Shown here one piece after another: positions 1 to 14,639 of a stretch of DNA of 64,000 bases. The DNA lies in assembly GCA_031308135.1 (NCBI GenBank), contig JAHLJT010009419.1, forward strand, positions 40,019,897-40,083,896, given 5' to 3'. Each line of letters begins with the position of its first letter. Within the stretch, counting starts at the first letter, position 1. The notes under the pieces are model-generated. The model saw nothing but the letters and a program-made list of their open reading frames with translations. It was not told where the DNA came from and made no database searches. Position numbers and translations under genes: made by a program. Source of the stretch: Acheta domesticus (Eukaryota > Arthropoda > Insecta > Orthoptera > Gryllidae).

Positions 1-269
1 CCGACTACTTTGGTATTTCCCGAAGTGCCAGTGGCACCATATTAAAATGACCTGATCAGTTTAGCGGAGAACCTTTACGAACATGAGTGCATTGTGTCGG
101 ACTTTTTTTTTTCTATGGACGAGTGTCATCTCATTTCCCATTTGTAAGTTGCGCTAATGGCTGCTGCGTTGACTCAGTGCTTTTGTAACTTGAATATTGA
201 ATACGGGGAATGCGCAACCGTTGTCTCGCATCGTCTGGTAATGGGTCCGTAACAATTGCGAGTTGTTGC

Positions 270-500
270 AGCCGTTCCTCCCGGCAAGTGGCGCCCTCGG
301 CCCGTGCCAGCGGCCCCCCGCCCGCCCCGACGCCCGCTCGCCGCCGGCGGCGCTCACACCCGCGCGGTGTCGTAACGCGAAACGGCCGCTACCGCAACGG
401 CGACAATCCGCGCGAACACGCGCCCGCGGCGGGCGCTTGACGAGCGCGTAAATTCAGCCGGCCGCTGGCGGGAGCGGAGCGGGTGGGTGGAGGGAGACTG
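270..500. promoter_or_regulatory. CpG-rich block
   Basis: High G+C with frequent CG dinucleotides against an AT-rich flank; no defensible gene. Regulatory use is a guess. Confidence 0.3.
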
Positions 501-1429
501 CAGGTGCTGCTGCACAGTCTGACGCCTGCGATTGGAGAGTGCGGAAACGTGGTGGTGATCTGCGTTTGGCCCAGACTTTTTGGTAGCCACCATAAGCTTA
601 CTTACCGTCGTGAGAGGGGATGCGTGTTTCTAATTATTTTTGGTAAATCGAAAGCAATCTTTCAAGAATCTACTTAACATTGCTGTTAGTACCTCTTTTT
701 AAAATATTGACTACATGTTTGCATTGTATGTACGACTGTCTGGGTACCAACCAACCAGTCGGCTACCATTTTTATTAATTAGAAACGGTCACTAACTCGC
801 CTGGTGTATAGTTTGCAGCTTTTTTAAAATAATGCTTAGTAATTAGACGTGTAAAAGGCGCTGCTTGCTAATTTAAACCAAAGGTGTTCAATCTTTTTCA
901 TGTGAACATTTCCTACTTATTAAAGTTAACCTTGTTAGCAAACTATTCTTTTTTACCTTCGGTGGTAGCACATTTGGTGGAAGATGGGAAGAGTTTAAAA
1001 AAATGTTTATATCTGTAAAAACGTGTTTTGACCTTAAAATTCATATCAAATTGTATGTGCATAGTGAATCATAAACTGTTTGTTTAGTCTTAGGGATGCC
1101 ACGTCTGTGTAACTGCTGTGACGTTGGCATTGCTTGGAAAAGTACGTCCGCACCATATCAGAACATAGATTCTATACTACGTTTGAAGATAACTTCGGTA
1201 GTTTATAATTATGAGCTCTTATTTTCAAAATTAACCAGGTTCTCTTTTCGTCGATGCTTGAATAGTTAATCGTGATTCTACCTCCGTTGAAAACGCGTCA
1301 TTTACAATACGAGTGGAGATGTCATTCAATTTTAATCTTCAATTTCCTTCAATATGTTCCGTGATTACTCGCGAGCCAGAAACATTGAAACATTTATTTC
1401 CACTTGCAACTTTAATGGGAATGCTCCAA

Positions 1430-1800
1430 CGTACGTGGGTGCGCATTGGGGAGCGCGTTGCGGTCCCCGTTCTGGCGGGCTTCGCGGTCGCGTTTGCCCC
1501 GAAATCAGTCATTGCGTCGTGCTCTGCTGCCGCTGACGCTGCAACAGCAGCAGCAGCAGCAGCAGCAGCATCATCGCTGCGCGGCGGCGCGGCACAGTTG
1601 CGTGCTGCAGTCGTATTTATAAATATGCGGAGCGGTTGCGCGCGCGCGGTAGGGGGGCACGCGGCGGGGAGGGGCGGCTGCGGGCGCAGACATTCGGGCG
1701 CGCTCGCTGCCGCGCTGCCACGCGGTGCGGCCCGAAGGGGCTTTGGAGCTCGCCACGGCGCCTGCTCATTCACCGACTCCCGGGGAAACGGCGCGTCGGG
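1430..1800. promoter_or_regulatory. CpG-rich block with CAG tract
   Basis: GC-rich throughout. Overlapping open frames on both strands (171 and 184 codons) are Ala/Arg-rich and compositional. Confidence 0.3.
1545..1570. repeat. (CAG)n tract in a CpG-rich block
   Basis: Eight CAG units. The open frames that run through it are compositional. Confidence 0.95.
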
Positions 1801-2430
1801 AGGTTGTACTGGATGGGTGATTGATTGATAGTCGAGCTGGAATGTTTTCATTGGAACTTGGCCTCGTTCATGTTGGTCAGGCCACCCTCTCACATCTCGG
1901 TTACTGAGGCAGTTTAGTCGTTAGTTTCTCGTTGTATGATAGTTTACTTATATCTTGTTTCTCCTGCAGCGGGGTCGTTTAGAATCGACGGCTTGGTCTA
2001 ATATAAATGTGAAGTGTGTACGTATATTTGATGAAGCTGTTACACTGTTCATTTGGTATAGTTCCCATAATTGTCATTACAAAATGTTCTTTTCTTGCGA
2101 TTATATGATTTAATAGGCGTGCGCTACCTACAATAAGAAGAGTGCCAACTATATTTCTCGGTCCCCTTTAATCGTTTTTATTTATACATGACATTTTAAT
2201 AGGAAGTACATAAAATACATGAGTGAAATTATAACTTAAATGGTATATTCATTGATTAATAAATAAAATGGGTTTGTTGCGTCATTTACATGGTTGACAA
2301 ATGACTTAGAGAGCCTGTTCCCCAAATGTGTATCAATTTCCCAAATTGATTAAAAGGAAGAAATAAGGAATTGGTCTTATTTATGGAAATAAAATGTTTT
2401 ATTGCATACGGGACCCTTTTTAAAATATTC

Positions 2431-2453
2431 GGTGTGTGTGTGTGGGGGGGGGG
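2431..2453. repeat. (GT)n followed by poly-G
   Basis: GT dinucleotides run into about nine G residues, then CATGCC. Confidence 0.9.
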
Positions 2454-5439
2454 CATGCCTATGAATGATTCTCATCCAAATGTTCATTCGCATGTGTTAT
2501 AACTCTGCGACACTCCCAAGTATCCAGCGTTTTCACTTAGCCATGGAATATCGGAATTAGGCGCCATGTAATTTTAAATTTCTCTAATGTCAGACGTACT
2601 GTTAAATTCAATTAAGTTCGACCGTATTCTGATTCAGGTGCAGTGAAGTTTAAAATGGTAGTATGAAAGCAAATCGTCGAAGCAATTTTCTACAGCGACC
2701 AGTGAAATTTGACCTTTTGACTTTCATACAGTTATCTCTTAGATTCCTCGTCACCTTCGCTGTTCCCGTGTTCGTGGCTGACGTGTGCACAATTTTGTTT
2801 TCCTTCAGCTTGCAAATTCCACGTATGACTACAGGGGGCGCAGTAACAGAGGGAATTGGAAGCTTTAAGAATGCGTTAATGCCGAGTTGCATTTCCTGTT
2901 CGGTGCCGTTGCGTGGATGGAACGGTTGATGAGACATCGTCATCTCGACATTTTTTAGCATCTGCTGGATAACGGAATGCTTGGACAAGCAAATTTCAAA
3001 CTTTTACTAAAATATTATACGAGGTTATATTTATGTGATGTTTAATATGGCGCAGTTGTTTTAATCTTAATTTACTATACAATGATGATGTTATTGGGTA
3101 GATGCGATAGAGAAGGAAAATTTTCTCCTCGAACTGATAGTTACAAATGTTCCTTTCAATTCATGATGTCGAAAGAACAAATCGACAAAGCACGTGCGTT
3201 TTGGAGATGCGTCTTTTCGATACCACTTGGAAAGACGTAAGTTCCCCGGGCAGTGAGTCATTGGGCGGAATTCTCCATTAACATGAGCGCCGGTTGGTGC
3301 AGCGCCGGCGGCGGCGGTGGCGCTCGGACGACCAACTCCGCCCACCTTGAGCAACAAGGCCGCCCTCGCCGCTGCCGCTTGTGCAAGCGAGCACGAGCGC
3401 TTTCCGTCGCTTAGTCGCTTCTCTTCTAAACAAGAACCCCAGCGCACGTTTGAATAGCGCGCCCGGTACGACAGGAACTTAGACGTACGTGCGCCAAACC
3501 TACCGCGTAGCAATGGTTTTGCAGTGTGGACTTCATTTGCAGCGTCGATGGTGTAACGGTTATTGTGTCGAAGTGCTATACTGAAATGCGCGACTTGAAA
3601 TGTGATCGAAGCCGTGGTTTAATTAAAGGCGAAAAAATCCTTCGGGGGGGGAGTAAAGCAGGCTGTCCCATGTTGTAGATTTACTGAATGGAAAAGAAGA
3701 AGAAGAAGAAAATAACACTTGAACCTAAAAGAGGCCTCAGAGCTAAATTCTAATCGCCTGTATCATCGCTGGAGTGATACTTTCTGTCGCCGCTAGATGG
3801 CGAACGGAGCAAAGCGAAATTTGCGTGGTCAGGCGGAAGAGCAGACCTCATGGCGTGACCCTTGCGGTATTGAATTGAATTGAATGATTTGTGATGTTCC
3901 CGCGCGACGTTTCGAAATGTGAAGAGTTCTTGAATTTGACTCACAATTCAGTAAATGAAACGTCAGGATTTTAATAATGATAATAATAATAATAATAAAA
4001 TTTAAAAAAATATAATAAAGAAGTATGCTACATTCAAAAATTAATTTATGAAAAATGAGGTATATAGAAGTTGAAAATTCTATTGAAAATAGAAAAACGA
4101 TACAGAAGACAGTGATGTGTAAGGACGTTAGAACCTACCTGGTTTGTTGTGTACATTTTTATTTCATCTGGAAATATTCTTTAAACACTATATTGGTTAG
4201 TACGGTGTCTGTTCCGTTGGTATGTTATCGTTTATCAAGATTTTTTCCATATGCCTATGAATTATGACTAATTCTTAAAGTTCAAGTTGAAAAGACGAGT
4301 AATGTTATGATAACGTTCATAGTGATAACCGTTTGTTAGTCATAAGAATTTAAGTGTAGTTGAATGAACGAAAAATAAAAGGTTCCTGAGCGATCATTCC
4401 ATAAAGCTGTGACTTGGACTGTTGCAATAGCAATCTTCCATCACAGAACCATTATTTTTACATTAAAAACGTTAATTGGAAAATCACGTTACTTATAGCT
4501 TACGTGTGTCTGGGTGCATAAATGATGCATTAAAGACGACGGGTTCTGCGTAGGGTGAAGAAAAAATTAAGAGAAAGTTTTGGTCTTTACTTCTCATAAG
4601 TATGTTTAATTACAAGACTTCGTATTTTTGGCAAATGCCTATGTTACTCTTGTGCAATAGACAAGATTATGAACCCTTTTGATTACATAAAAATGTCGAG
4701 GAAACACCTTTTTGGTTCCTAAAATTACACATTTAACCATTGGGGCCTACAATGCGCGTAAACATGCGTATTCGCTTTTAAAAAAGACTTCTCGGAGTAA
4801 TTGTTTCCGTGGAGAATATACTAGAAAGCATTCCTAGATGAATTGAGTGAAACTGAATCCCTGTTGCTTTTCATCAGGAGAGGAAGATACAGTAATGCGT
4901 TCTTTGTTTCCAACATTAAAATACGCACTAATGACAAGTGTTGACATAAATATACCATTTTCTGCGATCGAGTGAATATCAGTGTGTTTCAGCATTTACT
5001 GTTTCTTTGTTCCTTTCAATATTTCGCATCGAAGTTCCTAATAAAATAATAAACTAAAATAAAACTAAATAAAATTTTCGTATCATGTTATTGCTTCATT
5101 GAGGCTATCTAAACATCATATTTTTGTGGCAGAGCTTACGAGATTCTTTACGTTCTCCCGAAGAGATACAGTTCAAAACCAGCCTATTACCATCTAAAGT
5201 GTCGAGAACTTAATAACGTTCCTACTGTTTCGTTTGGTTAAGGAATTCTGTTGCCTATTATCGTCCTTTCAGAGATTTTAGGCGTCTAATGTATAGTTCA
5301 GAACGGTAAATGTCTGATAATTAATTTAACAACACGTTGGTCTTTCGTCAGAGAATAAATGCCGTTTTGAGTTTCAAGACAAGTGTTTTTATTTTAGGAT
5401 TCCACATCTTCTCTCGCCTCGTATCGAATTCTTGCGTAC

Positions 5440-5880
5440 GACTTCGTGTCTTCCAATCCGCATGAGCATAGTCTTCGGCGTCCCCGTCGAGAATCTCCGG
5501 ACGCCCTGTCGCGAGACCCCAGGTTTCGGCGATCGCGGGAGGCTTCGTGTCGGGGGTGCGAGGGCCGCCGCCCGCGTGTCGTGAATGACGCCTCCCCTCG
5601 CCGCGCCGCCCCAGTCCGCGGATTCCCAGCGCGTGAGTCAGCGCCCAGCGGCGCATCGCCCACGCCGCCCCGATTTATTTCCGTCCCTTCGCCCGCCCCG
5701 CCCCGCCCTCCGCCCCGGCTGTGGAGGCGACGACGCCCGCTGCCCCGTGACGCGCCCCTGCATCGTCGCCTGGACGGAACACCCTCACCTCCCGCCCCGA
5801 CGCGTCTTCTCATTTACGATCGGGAGAGGCCCCGACAAATTGCGTTGGGGGAATTGGGTGGCTGCGCACGCGTGATATGA
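5440..5880. promoter_or_regulatory. CpG-rich block
   Basis: Dense CG dinucleotides and C-rich runs such as CCCGCCCCGCCCC, which would fit GC-box binding factors. No gene seen. Confidence 0.3.
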
Positions 5881-7409
5881 AACGAATGACGGCGGCGGTG
5901 ACCACCAGCTCGTGTTGTCCTTACGACCATTCGCGCGATTGGAGAAGTTTCCCAAACTCTCTGTCAAAAGTTACGCCGGTGTAAAGTGTGAATGATCAGT
6001 GGGTGGTTGTGACTAAACATTGGCGCTAGTGTCAATGTTTCTTCCAATAAACGATTCTGTATGTTTCTTTAATAGTACGCATTTCCTTTTCGACCTATTG
6101 TTTGGAAATTTGTGAAAGTCTCTATCGAATACCATATAAATCGCCCAATTTCTTGACAAGAGCGGTTATTGAGGTTTTTTGACAATGATTGGGTGTCGAT
6201 GTTTTTTTCATTCATAGTAATGGCCCTCTTCTAGGGAATTGTAGCATTGTACAGACACTTTTGAAACATATGAATGCTCCTTGTCGGATCAGCGCGTAAC
6301 AGGAACAACTTCGAGGAATCGACAAATAGGTCAACAGAAGATGTTAGACTGTTTCAATGTATCATTTTGTCACAAAATTTTTCATGGCTCGTAAACTTTT
6401 TAGAACATGATAGTATCGTAAACATCGGCTTACGTCAAGTTATCGATGAATGCCAATATTTGGACTTTACCATCATTAAGCGAATTTAAATGCTTCGTGG
6501 GAAATAGAGATTTAAGGAATTAAACAGGAATGAGTGAATGTCAAAGATGAGTGATAAGCTCTGTTGGATCTAATCAACCACTCGAAGCATCACGCGTCAT
6601 GTACGCCGTTGATAATTTGCATGCGAGCACAATGTGCAACACTGCCCTCCTAAACAGCGACCGATCAGCCACAGTCGGTGCTATCCCCCCCATTTCAACG
6701 TGCTTGCAACACCCCTCATAATTCACGCGTGCCATTGAATCGACAGGGAGTGCGCCCGGGCGTTGCACTCGGTTAGTGGGACTGAGTCACTATAAAAACA
6801 TGAATTACGTTGTGTACATTTTACGATCTTGTTCGAAAAATACCCTTGTTACCATATGATATTTGAAGTTATTTCAGACATTCGGATCCATTCAGTATGT
6901 TCAAACCTTTCCGTTTAAAAAATTGGTAGTAGTTAATGATAAGGATTTTGGGTGCAAATCCTGACGTTATCTGTGAAGTGCACGCACTTTTATCACACAG
7001 TTGGTTATCTCTAGCGAAAACGAGGAAAGCAGCACACATCTTTTGGCGATGCTGTTTATCATGTGAATACCTAGGAGCTGAAGCATACGTTACTTGGTAA
7101 CATGCCTCCTACCTCAGCAACAGCGGAACTTTTCATTTTTTCTCGCTTTTATTGTGTAATAACGGTATACTAGTTTTCCAGTAATTATCCTATGAAACAA
7201 GGTTTTCAACTGATGCTACTGATTTCCTTTCGAAAACTAATTCCTATTCTCTGTATACATCTTCCCCCGCCCTATTTTACCTCTAATCCTGTATTTCTTT
7301 TGTAAATGCAATGTACTGGATTCACATCACGAAATATAATTTTTTTAACGTCTAGCTGCGTGTAATTAAATTGCTACGTTTAGGTGTTCGGCATTTCGGT
7401 GACTCTTCC

Positions 7410-7810
7410 GAATTATGCCCCCGCCATTGTACCCAACGGTTGACGTCATTAAATCATATTGGTCGACAAGTGGGCGCGTCTCTTCAGCGCACGAAGGCTA
7501 CCCCGCCGTAACAGCTGTGAGGAGACGCGCTCTCCTCTCCTCTCCTCTCGTCTCTTCTTCTCCTGCCCACCCCGCGGAGTGTAATCTTTTAAATCCGGAA
7601 AGCGGTACTTAAGCGCTTCTTTCGCTCTCCCGCGCGTTCGAGTGCAGTGTTTTACGTTTCACATTACGGCTTATTTATTCCCCCTTCCTCTGCGCCGCCG
7701 GTCCCCTCCCCTCCCGGCGTATCCCCACTCCTCGCCCTTTCCTGTTGCGCCGAATGCGGCTGAGGCTCCCGCGCAGCGCTCATATCTACGAGTCAAGCGC
7801 GGCTGTTGCA
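7410..7810. other. Moderately GC-rich pyrimidine tract
   Basis: CTCCTCTCCTCT-type runs and several CG dinucleotides; no protein-like frame. Confidence 0.25.
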
Positions 7811-8929
7811 TGCATCACAATTCTGCGGCGTGTTGTTACAAGGTTAGAATTACGCTATTGATGAGTGGAAATGCGCTATCTACACGATGTTAATTGAAAG
7901 TAGGCTACAAATACAGTATTGATGATCTAGTAAAAGACATTTTGGCGTGTAGGCAACAATTTTTTGGACATTGCAAGATGTGTTTATAATTTGACATTGA
8001 ACTGATTTCTGCAGCGGATCACACGGGCATTGTTGATTCGCTCTCAGTTTTTTAATCTTTTGTTGTCTGGTACTAAGACGTAAAGATTTCTTGTGTGAAT
8101 GAGGTGTGCTGAAGTTTATCTTTGTAGATCACGAGGTGGAAAGCGTGAATTAACTTGCATATTCGTGTATGGGTTGATTGCACATCGCGTGCTAATTGTG
8201 GAGGCTGTCTGGAATGGAGCCGATGTTTTTGAAAATGAATTCGATCATTGGACTACATTCATGTACTCGGATGATTCCTCCCTCCACGTTTTAGTTACTC
8301 GCGCTACATCTAATGAATCGTTTGACTGATGTAGTACGTTTTATAGTTGAGGATATTGTGGGCGATCAACTAAGGAAACTACCAGACGGCCTTGCCCCAC
8401 ACGAACTTCCAGACGAGTTGGATCTGTTGTATCGGTAGCCAAGGTCAGCAGCGCGCGGCGGTGGTCATCAAAAGGGAGTCAATGCTTCCACGACTCTTAT
8501 AAACAGCCATTTTCATGTCGTGCTGGGGTAAGCTCTCCATTGGTGCATTTTCAGTTTTCAAGAAAGAATTAGTAACTGTCAGAACATGTATGACACTAGG
8601 AAATCTGCAGTTTGCTTCATTATTTCAGCAGTATTTGTATCTTGATTTCGTTGACCGATTGAACGTTTCAGCTTTGAAGTCGTACGTGTAAGAAAAACTC
8701 ATTCTGCCCGAAATTAACACAACCAGGTTCTTACGCGTCCAAAAAAATTTGTTCGAAAAGTCCCTAAATCTGAAGAAAGTATTCAAGTTATCTGAAGAAA
8801 GCCTTTATTATGTAGGATGATTGGAATAAAAAAAACAGTTTCTACATTTAAAGCATTTTCCAGGATCCAAGGTTGCCTTGCACCCTTTCACGGAATGCTA
8901 TGTTTTAAAAACTTAATTTACCGTAAGAT

Positions 8930-9560
8930 GCGTGCAGTCACGGCGTAGACGACTGAAAGGGAAGCCCCCGAGTCCAAGGGGGAAACACGATTGTGTATCA
9001 CTTCTTTGGGCGTTCGTCTTGAGGGTGCGACCGGAACCGCCAGCTGCTGCAGTGCCGATAAGGCGCGCCTGCTCGGGGGCACGCGTTGCGACACCCGACC
9101 GCCGCCGCCACCACCGCCACCGCGGCGCGCGTTCACCCTGCGCCGCTGATAACCAAATCTCTCTCTCTCTCTCTCGTCCGTCGTCCCTCACTCCCGCAGC
9201 CGCCTCCGCCGCCGTTGCAGCAGACTACCGCCTTCGGGGAAAATTACCAGCATCGGCACACACGCATCCTAGGCTGCGGCCGCGAGCGGCGAAAAACAAG
9301 TGCGACCAATTGGGAAAGTTGTGTGCATTACGTAACTCGATGCTACCACCGCCTCAGCAGCTTCCGTCTCTCGAGGCGTTTGCAAGGCCGCGGCGGGCGG
9401 CGTCGCCGCTGGATGGATACGAAGCGCGCGGAGGAAGAGGAGGTGGTGGAAGCGGCGGCGGCGGCGGCGGCAGCCGATGGCACTTAGGAGCGTTAAGGCT
9501 CTAATTGGGCGGCGGGGACGAGTCAGTGCGGGGCGAGGGCCCGGAGAAGGGGGCTCTCAC
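8930..9560. promoter_or_regulatory. CpG-rich block with CT and GGC tracts
   Basis: Contains GCC/GCA trinucleotide runs, a CT microsatellite and a GGC run near 9450. Open frames on both strands are compositional. Confidence 0.3.
9158..9175. repeat. (CT)n tract
   Basis: A CT dinucleotide run inside a CpG-rich block; GAGA-type sequence on the minus strand. Confidence 0.9.
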
Positions 9561-11559
9561 ACTATCGTTCACGCCCCTCGTATCCTTATAGATGCTTCTC
9601 GTGAATAGAACATCCTATTGCCATCGTTTCGTTTTTCGTTCCATTATTGATAACATGAGTTCTTCCTATAACAGACTAATCCTTCTCCCTTGCCGAGCAT
9701 GTGTGAAGCAAGAGCTTGCAAATGAAACAAAATGCATTCATGAGGAAAATAGGTGTTATTCGTAGAGTACTAGCCCTATTTATTTTTCCCCTTCAATGTT
9801 CTGCATGAATGGCTTGGTTGATTTTGGGGGAATAAAGTCCTCTTCATGATGTTTTTTAGAAGGTTGCATTTGATTATCCTAGCACACAACTAAGTATCGC
9901 ATTTGAGTTAATTCTCCGTGAAATGCTAGTTTATGTTAACCATCCAAAGAGTAACCTTTTGTAAATATAGCAATAGTTAAAATAACTTGAAATGAGTTTA
10001 AAAAATTACCAGAGCGTTGAGCTAATGAATTAGCCGTAGAGCGCTTGCGAGTGTGAGAACCATCCTTTTGGGCGGTGCTGATAGTACAGCTCGCGTCGTT
10101 CGCAGTCGACTTGTTTCCGTACGCGTGCGTGGCTCTTGAATACTTGCTCTGGTAATCAAAATTGAAATGGAGCAGCTGTCTGAACAAGCTCCATTATGCC
10201 CGCATCGCGTTTTCGTAATTGACGCTTTCGCACATTAAATCTCGTTTGTTACTCTCGTAAAAACCTATATCCAGCTAAATGTTTGGAAATCGGAACGGAG
10301 GAAGGGTCGGTACACATGAACATATGTAGAATTTTGTTGTATTTATGAAAATATTTTTTTCTTCAGATTTGCTCTACCACTTACTTAGCTTAGCTTGTAA
10401 CTTGTGTTGAGAAATGCTGACTAAACATTGTTCGAGGTGATCGCGTCATATTTTTGGGCACCTTGAAACCTAATTGAAGTATGCATTTTTTTAAAAAAAA
10501 CTTACACTACCAGGGTATAACCTTCGTGAAATATTCATTCGTTTTACTGATTTAAACGAGTTTGTAAGTAGTTTTAAAAGACAGGAAACATTTGGAGTAC
10601 GCATGTTTAAAAGATAACGGGAAGTGTTGTGAGTGAGAACGTAAACAAAAGTTCGGGTGGATTTGAGAACGGCGCAACTGTTGTAGACTTCGAAATGCGG
10701 CGAGGGAGCTTTCCGTTCGTCTTTATGCTGACCGCACCCAAAACTTTTCATGCAGTCACGGTCGGGTTGAGAAGCGGCGTCCGTAATGATATGAGCAAGG
10801 GAATGTGCCGAGTTGAGAGCTTTTAGTTGGCGTTCTGCCAAGCCGTGAGCGGTGCCAGCCCGCGATATTGTGCTTTACAATCCTTGCGCTGTCGTACACT
10901 CGAGACAAATTGCTACCACTGTTCGTCTTACACAAATTGTGTGGGACAGTTCGTGAACCCGTTGTCTGAGCTTGGTGGAGGTAACTCTAGGATTGGATTT
11001 CATAAAACATTCGTGTTAAAATTCTGCAGACATGCAGTAAATTGCCAAGAACAATCAGACATAGAAAGATGCACAGAGTTACACAGAGTTAAATACTGCG
11101 AAACAACTCCATTCAGTTGCAGTGCAGGCCAGAGAAGCAAGCCCATCAAAGCAGTTAATTTACTCTTTGGTCTTGCTTCATCCTGATAACTCAACGTTTG
11201 ATATAGTGGGAAGTTTTGTGAAGTGAACGATTAGAAAGTAGAATGCGGTAGCGTCTATTTTGGAGTTTTTGCCCACAAGTTTCGAAAATATGGAGTTCTA
11301 AATTAAATATCCACAAAATGGAGTCTATTCTGTTTACTGGTTTATTTAAAGATATCACAATTATTATTTGGGAATAACTTGCTAAAGAATGAGCCTCGCT
11401 TCGAATTCTTGTGTCGTGCCTCGCTTTGCGAGTCTGCACGTCCACTCACGCAACAGGTCTTGGCTGGTAACATGTGACGAGGGCACGCGGGTGATCGCGT
11501 TCTTTCAACAAATACATTGGTTTCTTTCCTCCCCGCTTTCCGCTTTGATCTAGCCGCAG

Positions 11560-12180
11560 GCAACGAGCGCAAGGGCTGCGGGGAGTTTTGTGAAACAACG
11601 GGAAGTAATTAAATTCATCTCCCCCGCGCTTGTTTTCCGCTGCGGGGAGATTTGTGTTCCGAAGTGCATTGGCGGCGGTCCCTTTCCGCCCCCCGCCGCC
11701 GGGCCGCGGTTCGTTAGCGACGCCTGTTTTGAAGGTTTTTCCCCGTGCATGCGTAACCAGCGTCAATCGATGGCCCAAATAGCCCGCTTCGCGGCGCGGG
11801 GTATATGCGTCGCCGAGGCCGGCGCGCTTCGCAATGGGTCAAGTTCAAACGCCGCCGCCGCGGCGTAGCTTTCGTGTTGTGCGTTGTTGACAACTTTTTC
11901 TTGGAAAGGCGAGGGGGGCGGGGGCACAATATTTGATGCCGAGGAGGGAAAGGAAAAGTACCGGGGGTGCGGGGCTTCCTGCGAAGAAGGGGAGGATAGA
12001 CGAAGGGTGGTGCTGGCGCGCGTGTGACGGAGGGGGGAAGGGGAAAAGTGACGGATGTAGGATGCAGGCATATCGGATGCGGCGGTGCACTCTGCAAACA
12101 TTCCCCGCCTCCGCTGCCGCTCCACTACTCGCCTTTCCAGCATGAATAAAGAGCGCGCGCGCGGTCGCTGTGAGGATTAG
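11560..12180. promoter_or_regulatory. CpG-rich block
   Basis: GC-rich with a purine-rich half (11910-12060, GGGGAAGG-type). Three overlapping minus-strand frames of about 125 codons share no family motifs and are treated as chance. Confidence 0.3.
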
Positions 12181-14639
12181 GAAAATGAGTAAACGCCCAC
12201 GCGAAGGGTGGTGGAACATTAATCCGAAAAATAAACTACAAAGGCTCGTTTATGAATGGGAGTGTTGGAAAAAATGAAACTCTGGTGAAGCTTGTGAGTT
12301 TGCAAGCCAGTTTTCGGTCACCTCGAAACTTTTACGTTCTTGTACCTTTTTTGTATTGTTAACCTTAATCCTATTCATTTGTTAAATGCGTATTTTTGTC
12401 TTTCTGCGTTTGGGTTCAGGGTGAAAAAAATCTTCTTGGAGAAGGTATCACAAGTGAAAGTAAATTGTGTTGTTTAGTGACAATTAATTTTTCAATATAA
12501 TAGTTAGAAAGTGACGTTGAATATATTAATGCCTTTATAGGTTTTCCTTCGATTGTGAGGGCTACTAAATTTTGTGGATGTGTTCTCGGGTTTTCTTTCA
12601 ATGACGAGCTACTTATTTAAGCTGATTTGTTGAGCTTACTGCTTCCATAAAGAAGGAGTTCCTTGACGTTTCCATTCCAGCCTCTTCTTGCATTACAGTA
12701 CATTTAAATGTCTCAAGTGCTGTGTTAATACTCGGTTATCGGTTGAAATTCCCATACATTTGCAGTGTTTTTAAGAAGCGGAATAAACGCTTTTTTCCCC
12801 TTTCCCTTTTATTTTTCTCCTGAATTACAAGTGGAATAGTTTCGTTCGAGAACCTTTGCGACAAGTTCCGCTTAACTCTTCTAGGAGCGTAGTTAATGCT
12901 GGACGGAAATGGTAATAAATGGCCAGGGTGTGAATGAACGGGCAACCGAACAAAAGTTTCGTAATTCCTAGTATTCGTTGAACATGAGATTGTTAATTAT
13001 CATTATGTTTTGTTAACTAAGCTTTCCGTTCAGTAATTCAATGGCTCGGGAAAGCACTCCTCGTCCACATTCACAAAATGAATTTCTTAGAATTTCTCCA
13101 AAACAATAAACCTCATATTTCAAATGCTGCACAAACGTGTTAATAGAACGAAAAGATGAGTAGAGAAAGCTGCGAGGAGTGTGCATACTCTGAGACGTGC
13201 ATTGGTTTACGAAACTTCTTTTAACTATGGATGACAAATTACAAATGTAGGTAACACAGTGGTCCCAAATTGTTCAATCTTCTGTTCCAAAATTCATTTA
13301 ATTAGGGAATCGTAGTAAGCTTGTCCTTTTTATTTTTGTTTCACTTATGGAGACTTCTCAAACTTTGAAGAAACAAACTCAGTCCTTTTTTGTTTCTGAA
13401 GATAATTCTGTACTTTAGTTATAGTTGCATTTCTCTGAAATTACCAATATATCTTTCACTCATTTGTATGACGCACTGTTTTATGTCCGTTGTTCTCACT
13501 TTTCTTCTTTTCCTTCTTTTTTTGTCAGAAAATATTATCTTTACTTTTCCTTGGCAATACATAGAGGAAAAGTTTTGGGACCGGTCAAGGAATTCCAGAT
13601 AGAAAGAAATTTCGATGGGAAAGTTTTGAGTCATGTCATAAAAAATTGTTTTTACCATGTCTGTGTAGTGTGGGTGACACGTAAAACTTTGGCTACAAGA
13701 ATTTCAAATCCTAAAATGATATACCTGTCAAGCGGAAGGTTTACGTTTGTATTGGTCCAAAGATGTTTAAGATTTGTGGAGGTGGCGAAAAGACGCACAT
13801 TTTTGTACTTAAAGCAGCAAAAAACGTGAACATTGCCACTTAACCTTCAAATACGAGAAGTGCGAAATCAGATTACTTTTTATTCCGGCCTCATGTCCGC
13901 ATTCTGCACCACATACAAAAGCAGGTCGAGAAGTCTTCAGTGCGGGAAATTGGTGGGGAAATAAATGTTTGAAGATTACGGTTTTTCCGTTATTTAAATT
14001 TTACCGTACAGTAGGACAGTGGTGCTAGGTGTGTTACAGTCATGAGTGAAATCTAAAATAATTTGTGCCTCAGTTGTTACATTACTTCCAAATCATTAGT
14101 GCCCAAAGTTTCGAAGGGTGACGCCCACCCTAGTTTAGTTACTTACCTTGTGCATGTGTACCGTAAGTTCGTGTTATTAAAGTGTTTAAATGATTTTCGA
14201 AATAAGAAATTTTGAATATGTCTGAAAAGTTTGAATATGTCTGTTTTGAAGTCTGCTGATTCAGAAATTGGTATGTGGAGGGATCAGCCTTTCCGGATAC
14301 AATATAAAATGACGCAGCCTCTCATCTTTTAGAAAATGTAAATTGATTACAATTGTCCCGTATTTTTCATAAGCATGGGGAAATTCTATTTTCTAGTTTA
14401 TTATATAATCTAAAGTCTTTATTTAATGTGTTAACTGCGAATCAAGAGCAGCTGGTATTAAACGGAATTCCTGAATGACGCGAAGGTTGTGTGTTGGCAA
14501 TATCCGTCGTTCACTGCATACCTCAATAAATTTTCGGCACATAAAATAGTGTACTGCCTTTCCCAAGCAGCAACTTCCTGCCGATCATGTCCTAACTATG
14601 AGGCGATAAAGTAGGTGTGGCTGTGTCGCCCTGGTTGCT

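Larger units (their letters stand above)
501..5439. other. AT-rich spacer
   Basis: Apart from the blocks listed and a GC-rich patch at 3290-3500, I see only an (AAT)n run at 3971-4000, an AGA run near 3696 and unremarkable AT-rich DNA. No gene. Confidence 0.6.
5881..14639. other. AT-rich spacer between CpG-rich blocks
   Basis: Outside the listed blocks there is no protein-like frame. The 134-codon + frame at 13425-13829 has no recognisable motif and a second frame overlaps it on the minus strand. Confidence 0.55.

Noticed and set aside
1313..1893. Opposed 171- and 184-codon frames with an Ala run
   Set aside because: The Ala run is the CAG microsatellite read in two directions; the rest is compositional.
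13425..13829. 134-codon + frame
   Set aside because: No recognisable domain, an overlapping frame on the minus strand, and no promoter or splice context.
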